Assembly: GCA_964614095.1 (NCBI GenBank)
Contig: CAZTJO010000002.1
Location: 1-64,000, forward strand
Direction: 5' to 3'
From: CAZWKX01 sp964614095
GTDB lineage: Bacteria; Actinomycetota; Acidimicrobiia; Spongiisociales; UBA11373
Length of the DNA: 64,000 nt
Shown: positions 1 through 8,459 of the stretch, piece by piece
Numbering within the stretch: position 1 is the first letter of the stretch
How the letters are laid out: each line of letters opens with the position of its first letter
Notes under the pieces: generated by a model
What the model saw: only the letters and a program-made list of their open reading frames with translations
Databases searched by the model: none
What the model was told of the DNA's origin: nothing
Position numbers and translations under genes: made by a program

Positions 1-462
1 TACGACGATTTCTACGAGATGGTGGGCGCGATACTCGACGACCTGGTGGCGGAACAGGGGCGTTTTGTGCTGCTGGATCTTCACTCCTACAACCACCGGC
101 GTGATGGCGCGAATGAACCTGCTGCACCGGAGCGGGACAATCCGGAGATCAACGTGGGCACCGGGACGCTGGATCGGGATCGTTGGGGCCGGATCGTGGA
201 CCGTTTCATGGGCGATCTAGCAGCCCACGATTACCTCGGCGGGCACCTCGACGTGCGCGAGAACGTGAGATTCCGAGGCGGCAACCTGGCCCGCTGGGTG
301 CATGAGAGGTATCCCCACACCGGCTGTGCCCTCGCCATCGAGGTAAAGAAGATCTTCATGGACGAGTGGTCGGGGAAGCCTTTTCTAGAGGCCGTGGAGG
401 CGATTGTGGGAGCACTCAAGGCATCCATACCGGGGATCCTCGAGGAACTGGCCGCGATGTGA
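1..462 (+). CDS. N-formylglutamate amidohydrolase family protein (5' end cut by window)
   Basis: The reading frame is open from base 1, so the N-terminal half lies outside the window; 153 residues remain. The fragment has the family's DLHSY segment (about residue 25), whose His is a likely metal ligand, and PEINVGT (about residue 47), which resembles the P(D/E)INLGT segment of N-formylglutamate amidohydrolases. Known members hydrolyse N-formyl-L-glutamate to formate and glutamate in histidine degradation. No hut gene is nearby; instead the stop codon overlaps the next gene (ATG-TGA-GTG at 457-462), so the role is probably tied to the QEGLA protein and ATP-grasp enzyme that follow. Family assignment is fairly safe; the substrate is not. 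Confidence 0.8.
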   Translation, partial: YDDFYEMVGAILDDLVAEQGRFVLLDLHSYNHRRDGANEPAAPERDNPEINVGTGTLDRDRWGRIVDRFMGDLAAHDYLGGHLDVRENVRFRGGNLARWVHERYPHTGCALAIEVKKIFMDEWSGKPFLEAVEAIVGALKASIPGILEELAAM

Positions 463-2354
463 ACAAGACCCCGGCACGCCCTCGGATTCCGGAGGAGGTC
501 TTTGCGGCGGCGCGGGAGCGTATCGCCGGCAACCTTCGCCTGCGCCGCACGCTGCCGGTGTGGGGCCGTCTGCACATCGACCGCCAGGTGCCGTACCTGG
601 TGGTGTACCGCCGCCCCAGCCGGCCCGATGAGGGAACAAGCCACCTGGCCACCGGGCATGCCTCGTACCTCGCGGCAGCGACCGATCGCTCACTGCGCAG
701 GGATGTCCGGGCTCTGGCCGCAGCTGCCGCCGAGGCGCTCTCCGAAGCTTTTGGCGCCTGCCTCGTCGTGGAGTTGTGGTCGATGCCTGCAGGCCCGGAT
801 CTGATCGTGCAGCCTCCCCACTTCCGGGTGGTGGCCGGCCGCGGGCCCGGGTCTGCCGAGTATCTGGATCGCCTGGAGCGGGAACTCGGCCGCATACGCC
901 TGGCTAAGCAGGTAGCGGAGGTGGAGGTGGTCCAGGGGCGTCCCGCACCTCCGGGCCTGCTTCCGCTGCTGACTCCCGCCGAGGCGGCGACCGTAGGGGT
1001 GAAGCTGGTCGGCATCGAGGTGGCCGCCGTCTATCAGAGTGAAGACGGCAAGACGGAGTTCCCGCTGGTGCGCCGGGCTTTGCAGCGCGAGATGGGCCGG
1101 GCGCTGGGACGCACTTTTCTTCGTTTCGCTCGGGAGGAGACCACCTATCGGCCCCGGACCTACCACGCTTTGGGCCGGCGTGTTGTGGTCAAGGCGGTCT
1201 GGGAGATCGATCGTGAGCTGAGCGACATCAGCCGTTCTTTCGATCTGCTGCTACTGGTGAGCCCAGCAAATACCGAAGCCGCGTGGACGGCCTTTCGACG
1301 CTCGCGCTATGAGAAGGAGCCGGTGCTCCGCTACCGGCCGCTTCCCTTCGATCCATCCCAGATGAAGCGCCGGCTCTGGCAGATACGCATCGATCGGGTG
1401 GAGGACCCCACGCTCGAGCTGCTGTTCAACGAGCAGCGGCACTACCTGGACCGTCAGATCGACATGCTGGCAGGACGGGAGACGCCGGCGTTCCTGCATG
1501 ACTCGGCGGCGCTGTACGGCGACGTGGACGGCGACCTAATGGCACTGGCGGCTGATGTGCTCGATAGGGTGCCGCCCCGGCGCGCCGGGGGAGGAAGGGC
1601 CCGCTCTGTAGACGCGCAGCAGTTCGCTGCCATCGCCGATGCCGAGCTGGAGCGTTATAGGGCAGACGCTCCCGACCTCGTCACGACGGCGGAGGTCAGG
1701 GACGACGTGTCGACGCTGATGGTCTCCCGAGGGAAACTGCTGGTGGGGAGTCGTATGCGGATCCCGGCCCGACGCATCGACGCACTGATCCACCATGAGG
1801 TGGGTACACACGTGGTGAGCCATTACAACGGATTGCAGCAGCCGCTGCAGCAACTGGCGACGGGTCTGGCCGGGTACGAGGCGCTGCAGGAGGGTCTTGC
1901 GGTGCTGGCCGAATACCTTGTGGGCGGCCTGGACCCGTCGAGGCTGCGCGTCATCGCCGCCCGAGTCATCGCAGCGCACAGTGTCGTTCGCGAGGGGACA
2001 TTCATCGACACTTTCCGGCTTCTGACTGAGGAAAGGGGTCTCGGCAAGTACGCCGCCTTCATGGCGGCGATCCGGGTGCATCGCAGCGGTGGTTTTGTCA
2101 AGGACGCCATCTACTTGCGGGGACTGGCCAGTGTTCTCGAGTACCTTGGGGATGGCGGTGACCCGGGCGTGCTTCTATCCGGGAAGCTGGCTCTCGAGCA
2201 CCTGCCTGTGGTGCTGGAGTTGCAGCGCCGAAAGATCCTGCGCCCTCCCGTACTACTGCCTCGCTATCTTTCTTTTCCAGAAGCACAGCGGAGGCTGGAG
2301 AGCTGCAGGCAAGGCTTGTCCGTCGGAGCCTTGGTGGAAGGGATGATTCATTGA
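459..2354 (+). CDS. QEGLA-motif (DUF1704/MATCAP-like) putative metallopeptidase
   Basis: This 631-residue protein belongs to the family often annotated as flavohemoglobin expression-modulating QEGLA motif protein. The zinc-site-like HHEVGTH lies at about residues 445-451 and the literal QEGLA at about 477-481, the Glu of which could be a third metal ligand. The eukaryotic relatives (MATCAP) are tubulin carboxypeptidases that trim C-terminal residues; the bacterial substrate is not established. The GTG at 459 is chosen because it overlaps the stop of the upstream gene by 4 nt and the protein then begins like a normal N-terminus; the frame extends upstream into the neighbour, but those residues look like shadow translation. 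The last 4 nt (TTGA) overlap the start of the ATP-grasp gene. Family call is firm, function inferred. Confidence 0.85.
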   Translation: MNKTPARPRIPEEVFAAARERIAGNLRLRRTLPVWGRLHIDRQVPYLVVYRRPSRPDEGTSHLATGHASYLAAATDRSLRRDVRALAAAAAEALSEAFGACLVVELWSMPAGPDLIVQPPHFRVVAGRGPGSAEYLDRLERELGRIRLAKQVAEVEVVQGRPAPPGLLPLLTPAEAATVGVKLVGIEVAAVYQSEDGKTEFPLVRRALQREMGRALGRTFLRFAREETTYRPRTYHALGRRVVVKAVWEIDRELSDISRSFDLLLLVSPANTEAAWTAFRRSRYEKEPVLRYRPLPFDPSQMKRRLWQIRIDRVEDPTLELLFNEQRHYLDRQIDMLAGRETPAFLHDSAALYGDVDGDLMALAADVLDRVPPRRAGGGRARSVDAQQFAAIADAELERYRADAPDLVTTAEVRDDVSTLMVSRGKLLVGSRMRIPARRIDALIHHEVGTHVVSHYNGLQQPLQQLATGLAGYEALQEGLAVLAEYLVGGLDPSRLRVIAARVIAAHSVVREGTFIDTFRLLTEERGLGKYAAFMAAIRVHRSGGFVKDAIYLRGLASVLEYLGDGGDPGVLLSGKLALEHLPVVLELQRRKILRPPVLLPRYLSFPEAQRRLESCRQGLSVGALVEGMIH

Positions 2355-3397
2355 GAGTCGGTTTCCTGGTCAACGACATTGCCACCGAGCAACCCGGGTA
2401 CACCACGACCCGCCTCGCCATGGCGGCCACCAATCGGAGCCATGAGGCTTGGCTGCTCGGAGCCGGTGATCTCATCTACGACACCGACGAGAAGGTGCAC
2501 GCCACGGCCGTCACCGTGACCCGCAGCGGCTACAAGTCCTCGGAGGTATTCCTCAACGATCTGCGGGGGAAACGCAAGCGGGAGGAGCGCATCACCATCG
2601 ACGACCTCGATGTGCTCATGCTCCGCAACGATCCCTCGGCCGACGTCGAGCGCCGCACCTGGGCACAGTCGGCGGGGGTCATCTTCGGCCGTGTTGCCAT
2701 GCGCCACGGGGTCGTGGTGCTGAACGATCCCAACGGTCTGGCCAAGGCCATGAACAAGATGTATCTGCAGCACTTCCCGGAGGCGGTGCGGCCCCGGACC
2801 CTCATCACGCGGAACCGGGACGAGATCAAGGAATTCGCCCGCCGCGAGGAGGGTTCCATTGTGCTCAAGCCGCTGCAGGGATCCGGAGGCGAGGGAGTGT
2901 TCCTCGTGCGCCAAAACGACTTGGCCAACCTCAACCAGATCATCGACGCGGTAAGCCGCTTCGGTTACGTCATCGCCCAGGAGTACCTCCCGAAGGCCAC
3001 CGAGGGCGACACTCGCCTATTCATGATGAACGGCCAGCCGCTGCGGCACCGAGGCAAGTACGCCGCGTTCCGCCGGGTACGGTCGGGCGAGGACATGCGC
3101 AGCAACATCCATGCCGGGGGCAAGCTGCGAGCGGCCGAACTCGACGACCTCGCCTTCCACGTCGCCGAGATGGTTCGGCCCAAATTGGTCGAGGACGGGA
3201 TGTTCCTGGTGGGACTCGACATCGTCGGCGAAAAGGTGATGGAGATCAACGTCTTCAGCCCTGGTGGGCTTGGGAGCGCCCAGAAGTTCGAGGGCGTCAA
3301 CTTCGCCCATGCCGTGATCGAGGCTCTGGAGCGCAAGGTTCAGTACTCGGAGTTCTACGGCCGCAGCTTCAACAACAACGAGATGGCCACACTCTGA
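2351..3397 (+). CDS. Glutathione synthase-like ATP-grasp ligase
   Basis: A 348-residue ATP-grasp enzyme resembling GshB. It has a lysine-containing nucleotide-binding strand followed by a glycine-rich loop (IVLKPLQGSGGEGVF, about residues 173-187), the GDTRLFMMNGQPL segment, R-x-N-x-HAGG (about 251-258) and the metal-binding DIVGEKVMEINVFSPGG near residue 300. Such enzymes form peptide-like bonds between a carboxylate and an amine via an acyl phosphate. Translation starts at TTG 2351, overlapping the previous stop by 4 nt. No glutamate-cysteine ligase is present and actinobacteria normally use mycothiol, so true glutathione synthesis is doubtful; a ligase acting on the same substrate as the two upstream hydrolases is more likely (inference). 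Confidence 0.85.
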   Translation: MRVGFLVNDIATEQPGYTTTRLAMAATNRSHEAWLLGAGDLIYDTDEKVHATAVTVTRSGYKSSEVFLNDLRGKRKREERITIDDLDVLMLRNDPSADVERRTWAQSAGVIFGRVAMRHGVVVLNDPNGLAKAMNKMYLQHFPEAVRPRTLITRNRDEIKEFARREEGSIVLKPLQGSGGEGVFLVRQNDLANLNQIIDAVSRFGYVIAQEYLPKATEGDTRLFMMNGQPLRHRGKYAAFRRVRSGEDMRSNIHAGGKLRAAELDDLAFHVAEMVRPKLVEDGMFLVGLDIVGEKVMEINVFSPGGLGSAQKFEGVNFAHAVIEALERKVQYSEFYGRSFNNNEMATL

Positions 3398-3507
3398 CCG
3401 TCCGAGCATCCGTGGAGGGCACTACTGGAGTTGGGCGGACCGGCGAGCGCGCAGTTTTTCCGGAGAGTGAGGCATTGGATACCGCGGTGAGACCAGGGAG
3501 GTACGAG

Positions 3508-4065
3508 ATGCTGCGGTCGGTTGGCGCGTTGTGCTGCACGCTGGTGATGCTGGCGGCCTGTGGTGACGGGGCTGCCATGTCGACCGATTCGTCGGTTGAC
3601 GCCGTCTCCTCCTCAACCACCAGCGTGTCGAGCGTCCCGACGACGGCCACCGTCGGTGTGGCGGTGGAAGTGGCTCCGTGCGACCTGCTCACCGCAGAAG
3701 AGGTCTCCTTGGCCACCGGGCTCAATGTCGAGGAGGTGGTCGAAGATCCTCCTATCACATGCATCTTCGACCTTGGAGTGGAAGCCGGGGTCGATGTCTT
3801 CGTCGCTGTGGATGACGGGCAGGGACGCGTGGGCGGTCCGGCGGCGGTGTTCGAGGCGTACACCGCTCTGATCGAGGACGGTGAGGCGGAAGCCGTCGCC
3901 GACCTGGGCGAAGGGGCCGTGTACGCGCCAGGATTCCGGGGACTTGCCGTTGATGCCGGCGGTGGGCGGTTCATCGGCCTGGGGATCAACGGTGGCTTTC
4001 AACACCTCCAGGATCCGCGAGACGTGCTAATCCACTTGGCAGCCGCGGCTCTGGAACGTCTCTGA
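3508..4065 (+). CDS. Small secreted lipoprotein of unknown function
   Basis: A 185-residue protein with a short signal peptide ending in the lipobox LAAC (Cys about residue 18), followed by a Ser/Thr-rich linker typical of actinobacterial lipoproteins anchored outside the membrane. The mature part contains PCDLLTAEEVSLATG and a second cysteine about 40 residues later, a pattern reminiscent of DUF3558-type lipoproteins, but I cannot assign it firmly. The ATG at 3508 is preceded by AGGGAGG at a good distance; the frame is open further upstream to 3412 but that stretch lacks a signal sequence. No function can be read from the neighbours. Confidence 0.75.
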   Translation: MLRSVGALCCTLVMLAACGDGAAMSTDSSVDAVSSSTTSVSSVPTTATVGVAVEVAPCDLLTAEEVSLATGLNVEEVVEDPPITCIFDLGVEAGVDVFVAVDDGQGRVGGPAAVFEAYTALIEDGEAEAVADLGEGAVYAPGFRGLAVDAGGGRFIGLGINGGFQHLQDPRDVLIHLAAAALERL

Positions 4066-4394
4066 GCGTCGCCCGTGGCCGGCGGTTCCCGTGGTTGAGC
4101 GGGTGCCCTCAGCCAGCGATTGCTCCGAAGACCTGACCCGCGCACACCGGTTCGGCCGCGGGCCTCAGTAGCCCTCTAGGCACATTTCCGTGCTCTCGCC
4201 CAGGCCAGAGTGGCCTCATAGGAATTACCCACTGGCGTTTCCCGTCGTGAAGTCTGGGACGGGCGCCGGCTGCGGCGTCGTCTGCCGGCTGTCCCGTGGG
4301 GACTCGCCGAAGTGGATCTGGCGGCGGCGCCGCTACTCCCGTGTTCACCTTCCCCGGCTCGGAAGGGCTCCAGTCCTCTACCTAGGATTCACCG
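4066..4394 (+). other. 329-nt intergenic region without a recognisable gene
   Basis: No convincing coding frame or RNA gene is seen between the lipoprotein gene and the GT87-type gene. The open frame starting at 4190 runs into the downstream gene in another frame and looks like a shadow. A short inverted repeat AGGCC-agagt-GGCCT occurs near 4202-4216. The only supported element is the -10 hexamer at 4383-4388. Confidence 0.5.
4383..4388 (+). promoter_or_regulatory. -10 hexamer of a probable leaderless promoter (GT87-type gene)
   Basis: TAGGAT lies 6 nt before the ATG at 4395, so transcription would begin at or next to the start codon. No Shine-Dalgarno sequence separates them. Confidence 0.5.
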
Positions 4395-5663
4395 ATGGAC
4401 CGTCGGGCGATCGTCGGGCTGCTGGCGGCATTCATGCTGACCCGGCTCGTCATGCTCTACTACGCCGACCACCCCGGCTCGTACCCGCTGTCCCACGCCA
4501 CCTTCGCCGAGGACGTGGACACCGTGTACCACGGCGCAGCCCAGCGGATCGTCCACGACGGCGAGGACCCCTACACGGATTTCGATCTCGAGTACCCGCC
4601 CGGCCTCGTCCCGTTCATCCTTCTGCCCGAACGGGGGTGGCCGGACTCGGGCCACTATCGGACCGAATTCATCATGCTCATGATGCTCGTGGACGTCGCC
4701 GGCTTTGCCGGGGTCCTGCTGCTGGCGTCCCGATGGGGCTCGATGGCAGGGCCATGGCTCTGGGTGGGGCTCATCGCACTGCTCGGCCCAGTGGTGTATG
4801 TGCGCCTCGATCTCGTTCCCGCAGTGGCGACCGTGTGGGCGATCGAGCGGGCATCGGTTGCAGGGTGGTTCGCCGCCGGCGGGTGGTTGGGCTATGGAGC
4901 CGTCGCCAAGCTGTACCCGGTGCTGCTCCTGCCGCTCGCTTGGATGGCGAGCCCTCGCCGGTTGCGGCTGCTCACCGGGTTCCTGGTGGTTGCCGTCGCC
5001 ACGGTCGTGGTCGTTCTCGGTGTTGTGGGCGGGAGCCCGGCGGAGGCATTCGGCGACTCGGCGCTGGGCCATCTGCGCCGGGGGATCAACTTCGAGAGCA
5101 CATGGGGGTCCCTCCTCATGGTCGCCGGGCGGTTTGGTCTCTCGTTGCCGGAGGACTACAGCTTCACTACGTACCACTTCGTCGGAGGCGTGGCGAGTGT
5201 GCTCAAGCTGCTGGCTCTCGTCCTCACTTTGGGCGTGGTAGTGCTCGGAGCTCTGGTGACGAGGCGCCCCGACGAGGACGACGACAGCGGCCTGGCTGCA
5301 GCCGGATTCGCCACACTCGCTCTGGTGCTTGGTGTGGGCACGGTCTTCTCCCCGCAGTACGTGGTTTGGCTCGTTGCCCTGGGCGCGGTCGTCATGTGTG
5401 AGCGCCATCCACAGGTGGGCCGGGCCGCCTGGCTGCTCCTTCCGATCGCGGTGTTGACCCAGTACATCTACCCGTGCCAGTACTTCCGGGTGATCGAGAG
5501 GCAGACCATCGGCCTGATCGCCCTGGTCGGGCGGAACCTCCTGGTCATCGCTGCCGGCGTCGCCGCCTTTGTGGCGATCATTCGGCGGCAAGGACCGTCC
5601 GGCCGGGTGCCCCGTGTCCTACGCAGGCTCCGGCGCGCCGCGGCGGCGCAGGAGAGCGGCTAG
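4395..5663 (+). CDS. GT87 / DUF2029-type polytopic glycosyltransferase-like membrane protein
   Basis: A 422-residue protein with roughly ten hydrophobic segments starting at the N-terminus. The first extracytoplasmic loop contains DPYTDFDLEYPPG (about residues 57-70), the acidic-aromatic Pro motif characteristic of GT-C enzymes of the DUF2029/GT87 group that transfer mannose or related sugars from polyprenyl-phosphate donors. Its acceptor is unknown; a possible donor-making enzyme, polyprenol-phosphate mannose synthase, is encoded at 49708-50508 but not linked to it. The start is set by the leaderless-type promoter just upstream. It is convergent with the racemase gene, with about 100 nt between. 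Confidence 0.75.
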   Translation: MDRRAIVGLLAAFMLTRLVMLYYADHPGSYPLSHATFAEDVDTVYHGAAQRIVHDGEDPYTDFDLEYPPGLVPFILLPERGWPDSGHYRTEFIMLMMLVDVAGFAGVLLLASRWGSMAGPWLWVGLIALLGPVVYVRLDLVPAVATVWAIERASVAGWFAAGGWLGYGAVAKLYPVLLLPLAWMASPRRLRLLTGFLVVAVATVVVVLGVVGGSPAEAFGDSALGHLRRGINFESTWGSLLMVAGRFGLSLPEDYSFTTYHFVGGVASVLKLLALVLTLGVVVLGALVTRRPDEDDDSGLAAAGFATLALVLGVGTVFSPQYVVWLVALGAVVMCERHPQVGRAAWLLLPIAVLTQYIYPCQYFRVIERQTIGLIALVGRNLLVIAAGVAAFVAIIRRQGPSGRVPRVLRRLRRAAAAQESG

Positions 5664-5760
5664 GCGAGGGCACCTGATCGAGCAACCCTGAGTAGAGGTC
5701 GGCGTCGCTCGTTGGCGCCGCCGCGGCGGATGCGCCAGGTCCCCGGGAGATGAACCTTGC

Positions 5761-6471
5761 TCAGCTCTCCTGGCTGGGCGTGTCGTCCAGGGCGGCGTCC
5801 ACTGCGGCCAGGGCGTGCAGACGGGTGCTGGGGAAGTAGAGGCAGGAGAGGTCTTCAGCCCGTACCAGGTTCTCGATCTCGGTGCATCCGGCGATGACGC
5901 CTTGGGCGCCCGCAACGAGTAGCCGCTCGATGATCTCCAGGTAGCGCCGACGCGATTCCTGTCGCACCTGCCCCTGGGCCAGCTCGTTGTAGATGACATC
6001 GTGTACCACGGTGCGATCTGATTCACCTGGGATTAGGACGGTGAGGCCTCGCTGCTCCAGCCGTTGGCGATAGAAGGGCTGCTCCATGGTGAAGCGGGTG
6101 CCCAGGAGCGCGACCCGCTTGATCTTGGCGGAGCACACCGCGGCGGCAACGACCTCGGTCAGGTGCAGAAAGGGCACGCGGATTGCCGCTTCGATGCTCT
6201 CGGCTACACGGTGCATGGTGTTGGTGCACAGGAGGACGATCTCGGCTCCTGCCTCCTCGAGCTGCAGGGCGTCGGCGGCGAGAAGGCGGCCGGCGGCTTC
6301 CCAGTCGCCGGCATCCTGCAGCGCCTCCACCGCAGCAAAGTCGTAGGAGCGAATGATCAGATCGGCTGAGTGCACGCCGCCCAGGCGGCGCCTCACCTCG
6401 GTGTTGATGATCCGTTCGTACTCGATCGACGACTCCCAGGTCATACCGCCGAGCAGCCCGATGGTTTTCAC
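5761..6471 (-). CDS. Aspartate/glutamate racemase family protein
   Basis: 236 residues, the usual length for the cofactor-independent Asp/Glu racemase superfamily (YgeA-like branch). It opens with MKTIGLLGGMTWESS, and both catalytic cysteines are present in LCTNTMH (about residue 82) and AGCTEI (about residue 195). These enzymes use a two-cysteine deprotonation/reprotonation mechanism to interconvert amino acid enantiomers. The GTG start at 6471 is preceded by GGGAG at a suitable distance. Substrate (Asp, Glu or broad) cannot be told from sequence. Upstream lies a heptanucleotide-periodic region. Confidence 0.85.
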   Translation of the reverse strand: MKTIGLLGGMTWESSIEYERIINTEVRRRLGGVHSADLIIRSYDFAAVEALQDAGDWEAAGRLLAADALQLEEAGAEIVLLCTNTMHRVAESIEAAIRVPFLHLTEVVAAAVCSAKIKRVALLGTRFTMEQPFYRQRLEQRGLTVLIPGESDRTVVHDVIYNELAQGQVRQESRRRYLEIIERLLVAGAQGVIAGCTEIENLVRAEDLSCLYFPSTRLHALAAVDAALDDTPSQES

Positions 6472-6563
6472 GGTGTCTCCCAGTTGGTCGGTTCATGCTG
6501 ACACAGGCGGGGCTCATGGGGGTTTTCTGACAGAGTCCAGCGTTCAGAATGGGTAATGCGCTG

Positions 6564-6633
6564 TGATCTCGACTCTGGACTCTCAACTCTCCGCTGTGCA
6601 CTCTGCATCCTGCTTTCTGCATCCTCGGCCCTG
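6564..6633. repeat. Degenerate heptanucleotide tandem repeat, about 10 units
   Basis: Read in sevens from 6564 the sequence is tgatctc, gactctg, gactctc, aactctc, cgctgtg, cactctg, catcctg, ctttctg, catcctc, ggccctg: a 7-nt period with an NACTCTG-like consensus. The 9-nt AGAGTCCAG at 6532-6540 is the exact reverse complement of CTGGACTCT at 6575-6583, so a hairpin is possible. It lies between two minus-strand genes and does not look coding. Confidence 0.6.
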
Positions 6634-6648
6634 CCGTATCGGCCACAC

Positions 6649-7218
6649 CTAGCTGCGCTCCAGCCGCACCACCGGCCTGCCCCGCATACGTGCCACCTCC
6701 TCGAACCCCGCCGTTAGGAACATCTGCAGCGATCCGACAAACAGCGAGCTGGAGGTGGCCTGCTTCGTCTCGGGGTCGACGGGATAGGCCTCGATGCGAT
6801 CGGCACCTTTCTCAAAGGCGAACCCGATGGCGGCATGCAGCAGAGCCTCGGCGACTCCGTGGCCCCGTGCCTGTTTGGCCACAAAGAAGCAGTTGATGAC
6901 CCACGACGGCTCCTCGTCGAGGGGGCGGAAGGCCGTCGAACGTGGCGACATCAAACGGGCGTAGCGCTGGCGTGGCCCCACCGCGCACCAGCCCACCGGC
7001 TCACCACCGTCGTAGGCCAGCAGGCCCGGTTCGGCCCCTCCGGCGAAGAGCGACTCCAGCAGGGAGCGCCGTTCCATCGCCGGTGTGGTGTCCCACTCCT
7101 TGGCGCTGAGGATCCACCAGGTGCACCAGCAATTGGAGTAGGCGCCCGACGGTCCAAAGAGCTGAAGCAGGTCCTCCCAGCGGTCCGAGGTCGCCGGCAC
7201 GACGCGGAGACTCATCAC
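6649..7218 (-). CDS. GNAT family N-acetyltransferase
   Basis: 189 residues with a C-terminal GNAT core: the acetyl-CoA-binding motif A is VAKQARGHGVAEALLHAAIGF (about residues 110-130; Q/RxxGxG/A-like) and is preceded by the beta-4 strand SWVINCFF. The N-terminal region holds a Cys/Trp-rich SNCWCTWW segment seen in a GNAT subfamily of unknown substrate. The start is placed at GTG 7218, directly followed by ATG, because TACGCT (7225-7230) lies 6 nt upstream on this strand and no Shine-Dalgarno is present. Acceptor unknown. Confidence 0.8.
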   Translation of the reverse strand: MMSLRVVPATSDRWEDLLQLFGPSGAYSNCWCTWWILSAKEWDTTPAMERRSLLESLFAGGAEPGLLAYDGGEPVGWCAVGPRQRYARLMSPRSTAFRPLDEEPSWVINCFFVAKQARGHGVAEALLHAAIGFAFEKGADRIEAYPVDPETKQATSSSLFVGSLQMFLTAGFEEVARMRGRPVVRLERS

Positions 7219-7224
7219 CGGGGC

Positions 7225-7230
7225 AGCGTA
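7225..7230 (-). promoter_or_regulatory. -10 hexamer of a probable leaderless promoter (GNAT gene)
   Basis: On the minus strand TACGCT sits 6 nt before the GTG start at 7218. Confidence 0.4.
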
Positions 7231-7257
7231 CCGGCACCGGCAGCGGCCCGTCGGGCC

Positions 7258-7296
7258 GGGAAAAGGGAGACGCCCGGACCGGGGCCCGGGCGTCTC
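7258..7296 (-). terminator. Intrinsic terminator of gapA
   Basis: A perfect 11-bp stem (GAGACGCCCGG at 7267-7277 against CCGGGCGTCTC at 7286-7296, 8-nt loop) stands 19 nt beyond the gapA stop and, on the minus strand, is followed by CCTTTTCCC. The short T run makes it a plausible Rho-independent terminator. Confidence 0.75.
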
Positions 7297-7315
7297 GGAT
7301 ATTGAGTGTGTCCGG

Positions 7316-8335
7316 TCAGCTCAGGAGGGCGGCCAGGCGGTCGATGAGGTCCACAACTCGATTCGAGTAACCCCACTCGTTGTCGTACCAGGCGAACACC
7401 TTGACAAGATTGCCCTTGCCACCGCCGAGCACCTTGGTGAAATCCGCATCGAAGACGGCCGAATGTGGGTTGCCGATGACATCGCTCGACACGATTGGGT
7501 CCTCGGTGTATTCGACGTACTCCGCCAGCGGGCCCTCGGCGGCCGCTTTCACCGCGGCGTTGACATCGGCGGCGGTCACCTCTTTCTCCAGCTCGACCAC
7601 CAGGTCGACCAGAGAGCCATCGGTCACCGGGACTCGAAGGGCCACACCGTCGAGCTTGCCGTTGAGCTCCGGAAGCACCACGCCCACGGCCCGGGCCGCG
7701 CCCGTGGAAGTGGGGATGACGTTCACCGCGGCGGCACGAGCTCGCCTCAGATCGCTGTGCGGAGCATCGAGGATGATCTGATCGTTGGTGTAAGCGTGCA
7801 CCGTGGTCATCAGACCGTGCTTGATGCCGAAGGACTCGTGCAGGATCTTGGCGATGGGAGCCAGGCAATTGGTCGTGCACGATGCGTTGGACACGATCTC
7901 ATCGTCTTTGCCCAGGGCGTCGTCGTTGACGCCGAGCACCACCATGGCATCGATCTTGTCCTTGGCCGGAACGGTGAGGATGACCCGCTTGGCGCCCGCT
8001 TCGAGGTGTTTGGCCACGAGCTCTCGGGTGCGAAACACACCGGTCGACTCGATGACGACGTCCACCTTCAGTTCCTTCCATGGTGCCTCGGCAGGATCAC
8101 GCACCGTGAGGATCTGAGCTCGCTGGCCACCGGCGACCAGATGGCCGTCCTCGACGGCGACATCGCCGCTGAACGGGCCCATGACGGTGTCGTACTTGAG
8201 CAGGTGGGCCGTCTGTGTCTCGTCGGCGAGGTCGTTGATCGCCACGATCTCGATGTCCGAATCTGCGCGCTCCGCCACCACCCGGAACACCGAGCGACCG
8301 ATGCGGCCGAAGCCGTTGATTGCCACCCGCGTCAT
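7316..8335 (-). CDS. gapA: Type I glyceraldehyde-3-phosphate dehydrogenase
   Basis: 339 residues, the standard length. It starts with the NAD-binding TRVAINGFGRIGR and has the active-site NASCTTNCLAP (nucleophilic Cys near residue 153) with the catalytic His in a later HAYTNDQ segment, plus the C-terminal WYDNEWGYSNRV. It interconverts glyceraldehyde-3-phosphate and 1,3-bisphosphoglycerate in cytosolic glycolysis. The ATG at 8335 is chosen from the conserved N-terminus and the GAAGGGATAG upstream; the frame is open much further upstream, but that is the shadow of cofG. Usual downstream partners pgk and tpiA are absent, and a terminator follows directly, so it is monocistronic. Confidence 0.97.
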   Translation of the reverse strand: MTRVAINGFGRIGRSVFRVVAERADSDIEIVAINDLADETQTAHLLKYDTVMGPFSGDVAVEDGHLVAGGQRAQILTVRDPAEAPWKELKVDVVIESTGVFRTRELVAKHLEAGAKRVILTVPAKDKIDAMVVLGVNDDALGKDDEIVSNASCTTNCLAPIAKILHESFGIKHGLMTTVHAYTNDQIILDAPHSDLRRARAAAVNVIPTSTGAARAVGVVLPELNGKLDGVALRVPVTDGSLVDLVVELEKEVTAADVNAAVKAAAEGPLAEYVEYTEDPIVSSDVIGNPHSAVFDADFTKVLGGGKGNLVKVFAWYDNEWGYSNRVVDLIDRLAALLS

Positions 8336-8453
8336 GTCTCTATCCCTTCTTCGTCCAATGGTTGCGGTCCCTTGCCGGCGCGCCACAGCGCACCGCCCGG
8401 GTTTGCCGGCGGTAATCCTACGGGTTTTTCGTCGTTTGCCGGTTCGTGCGTGA

Positions 8454-8459
8454 TACCGT
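8454..8459 (+). promoter_or_regulatory. -10 hexamer of a probable leaderless promoter (cofG)
   Basis: TACCGT is 8 nt before the ATG at 8468, in the divergent gapA-cofG intergenic region; no Shine-Dalgarno sequence precedes cofG. Confidence 0.45.

Noticed and set aside
2351..3397. True glutathione synthetase (gshB)
   Set aside because: The fold and motifs match, but no gshA is present and actinobacteria normally lack glutathione; only a GshB-like call is justified.
4190..5601. Long frames on both strands overlapping the GT87-type gene
   Set aside because: Only the 4395-5663 frame has membrane spans and the DPYTDFDLEYPPG motif; the others are Arg/Pro-rich or Glu/His-rich shadows.
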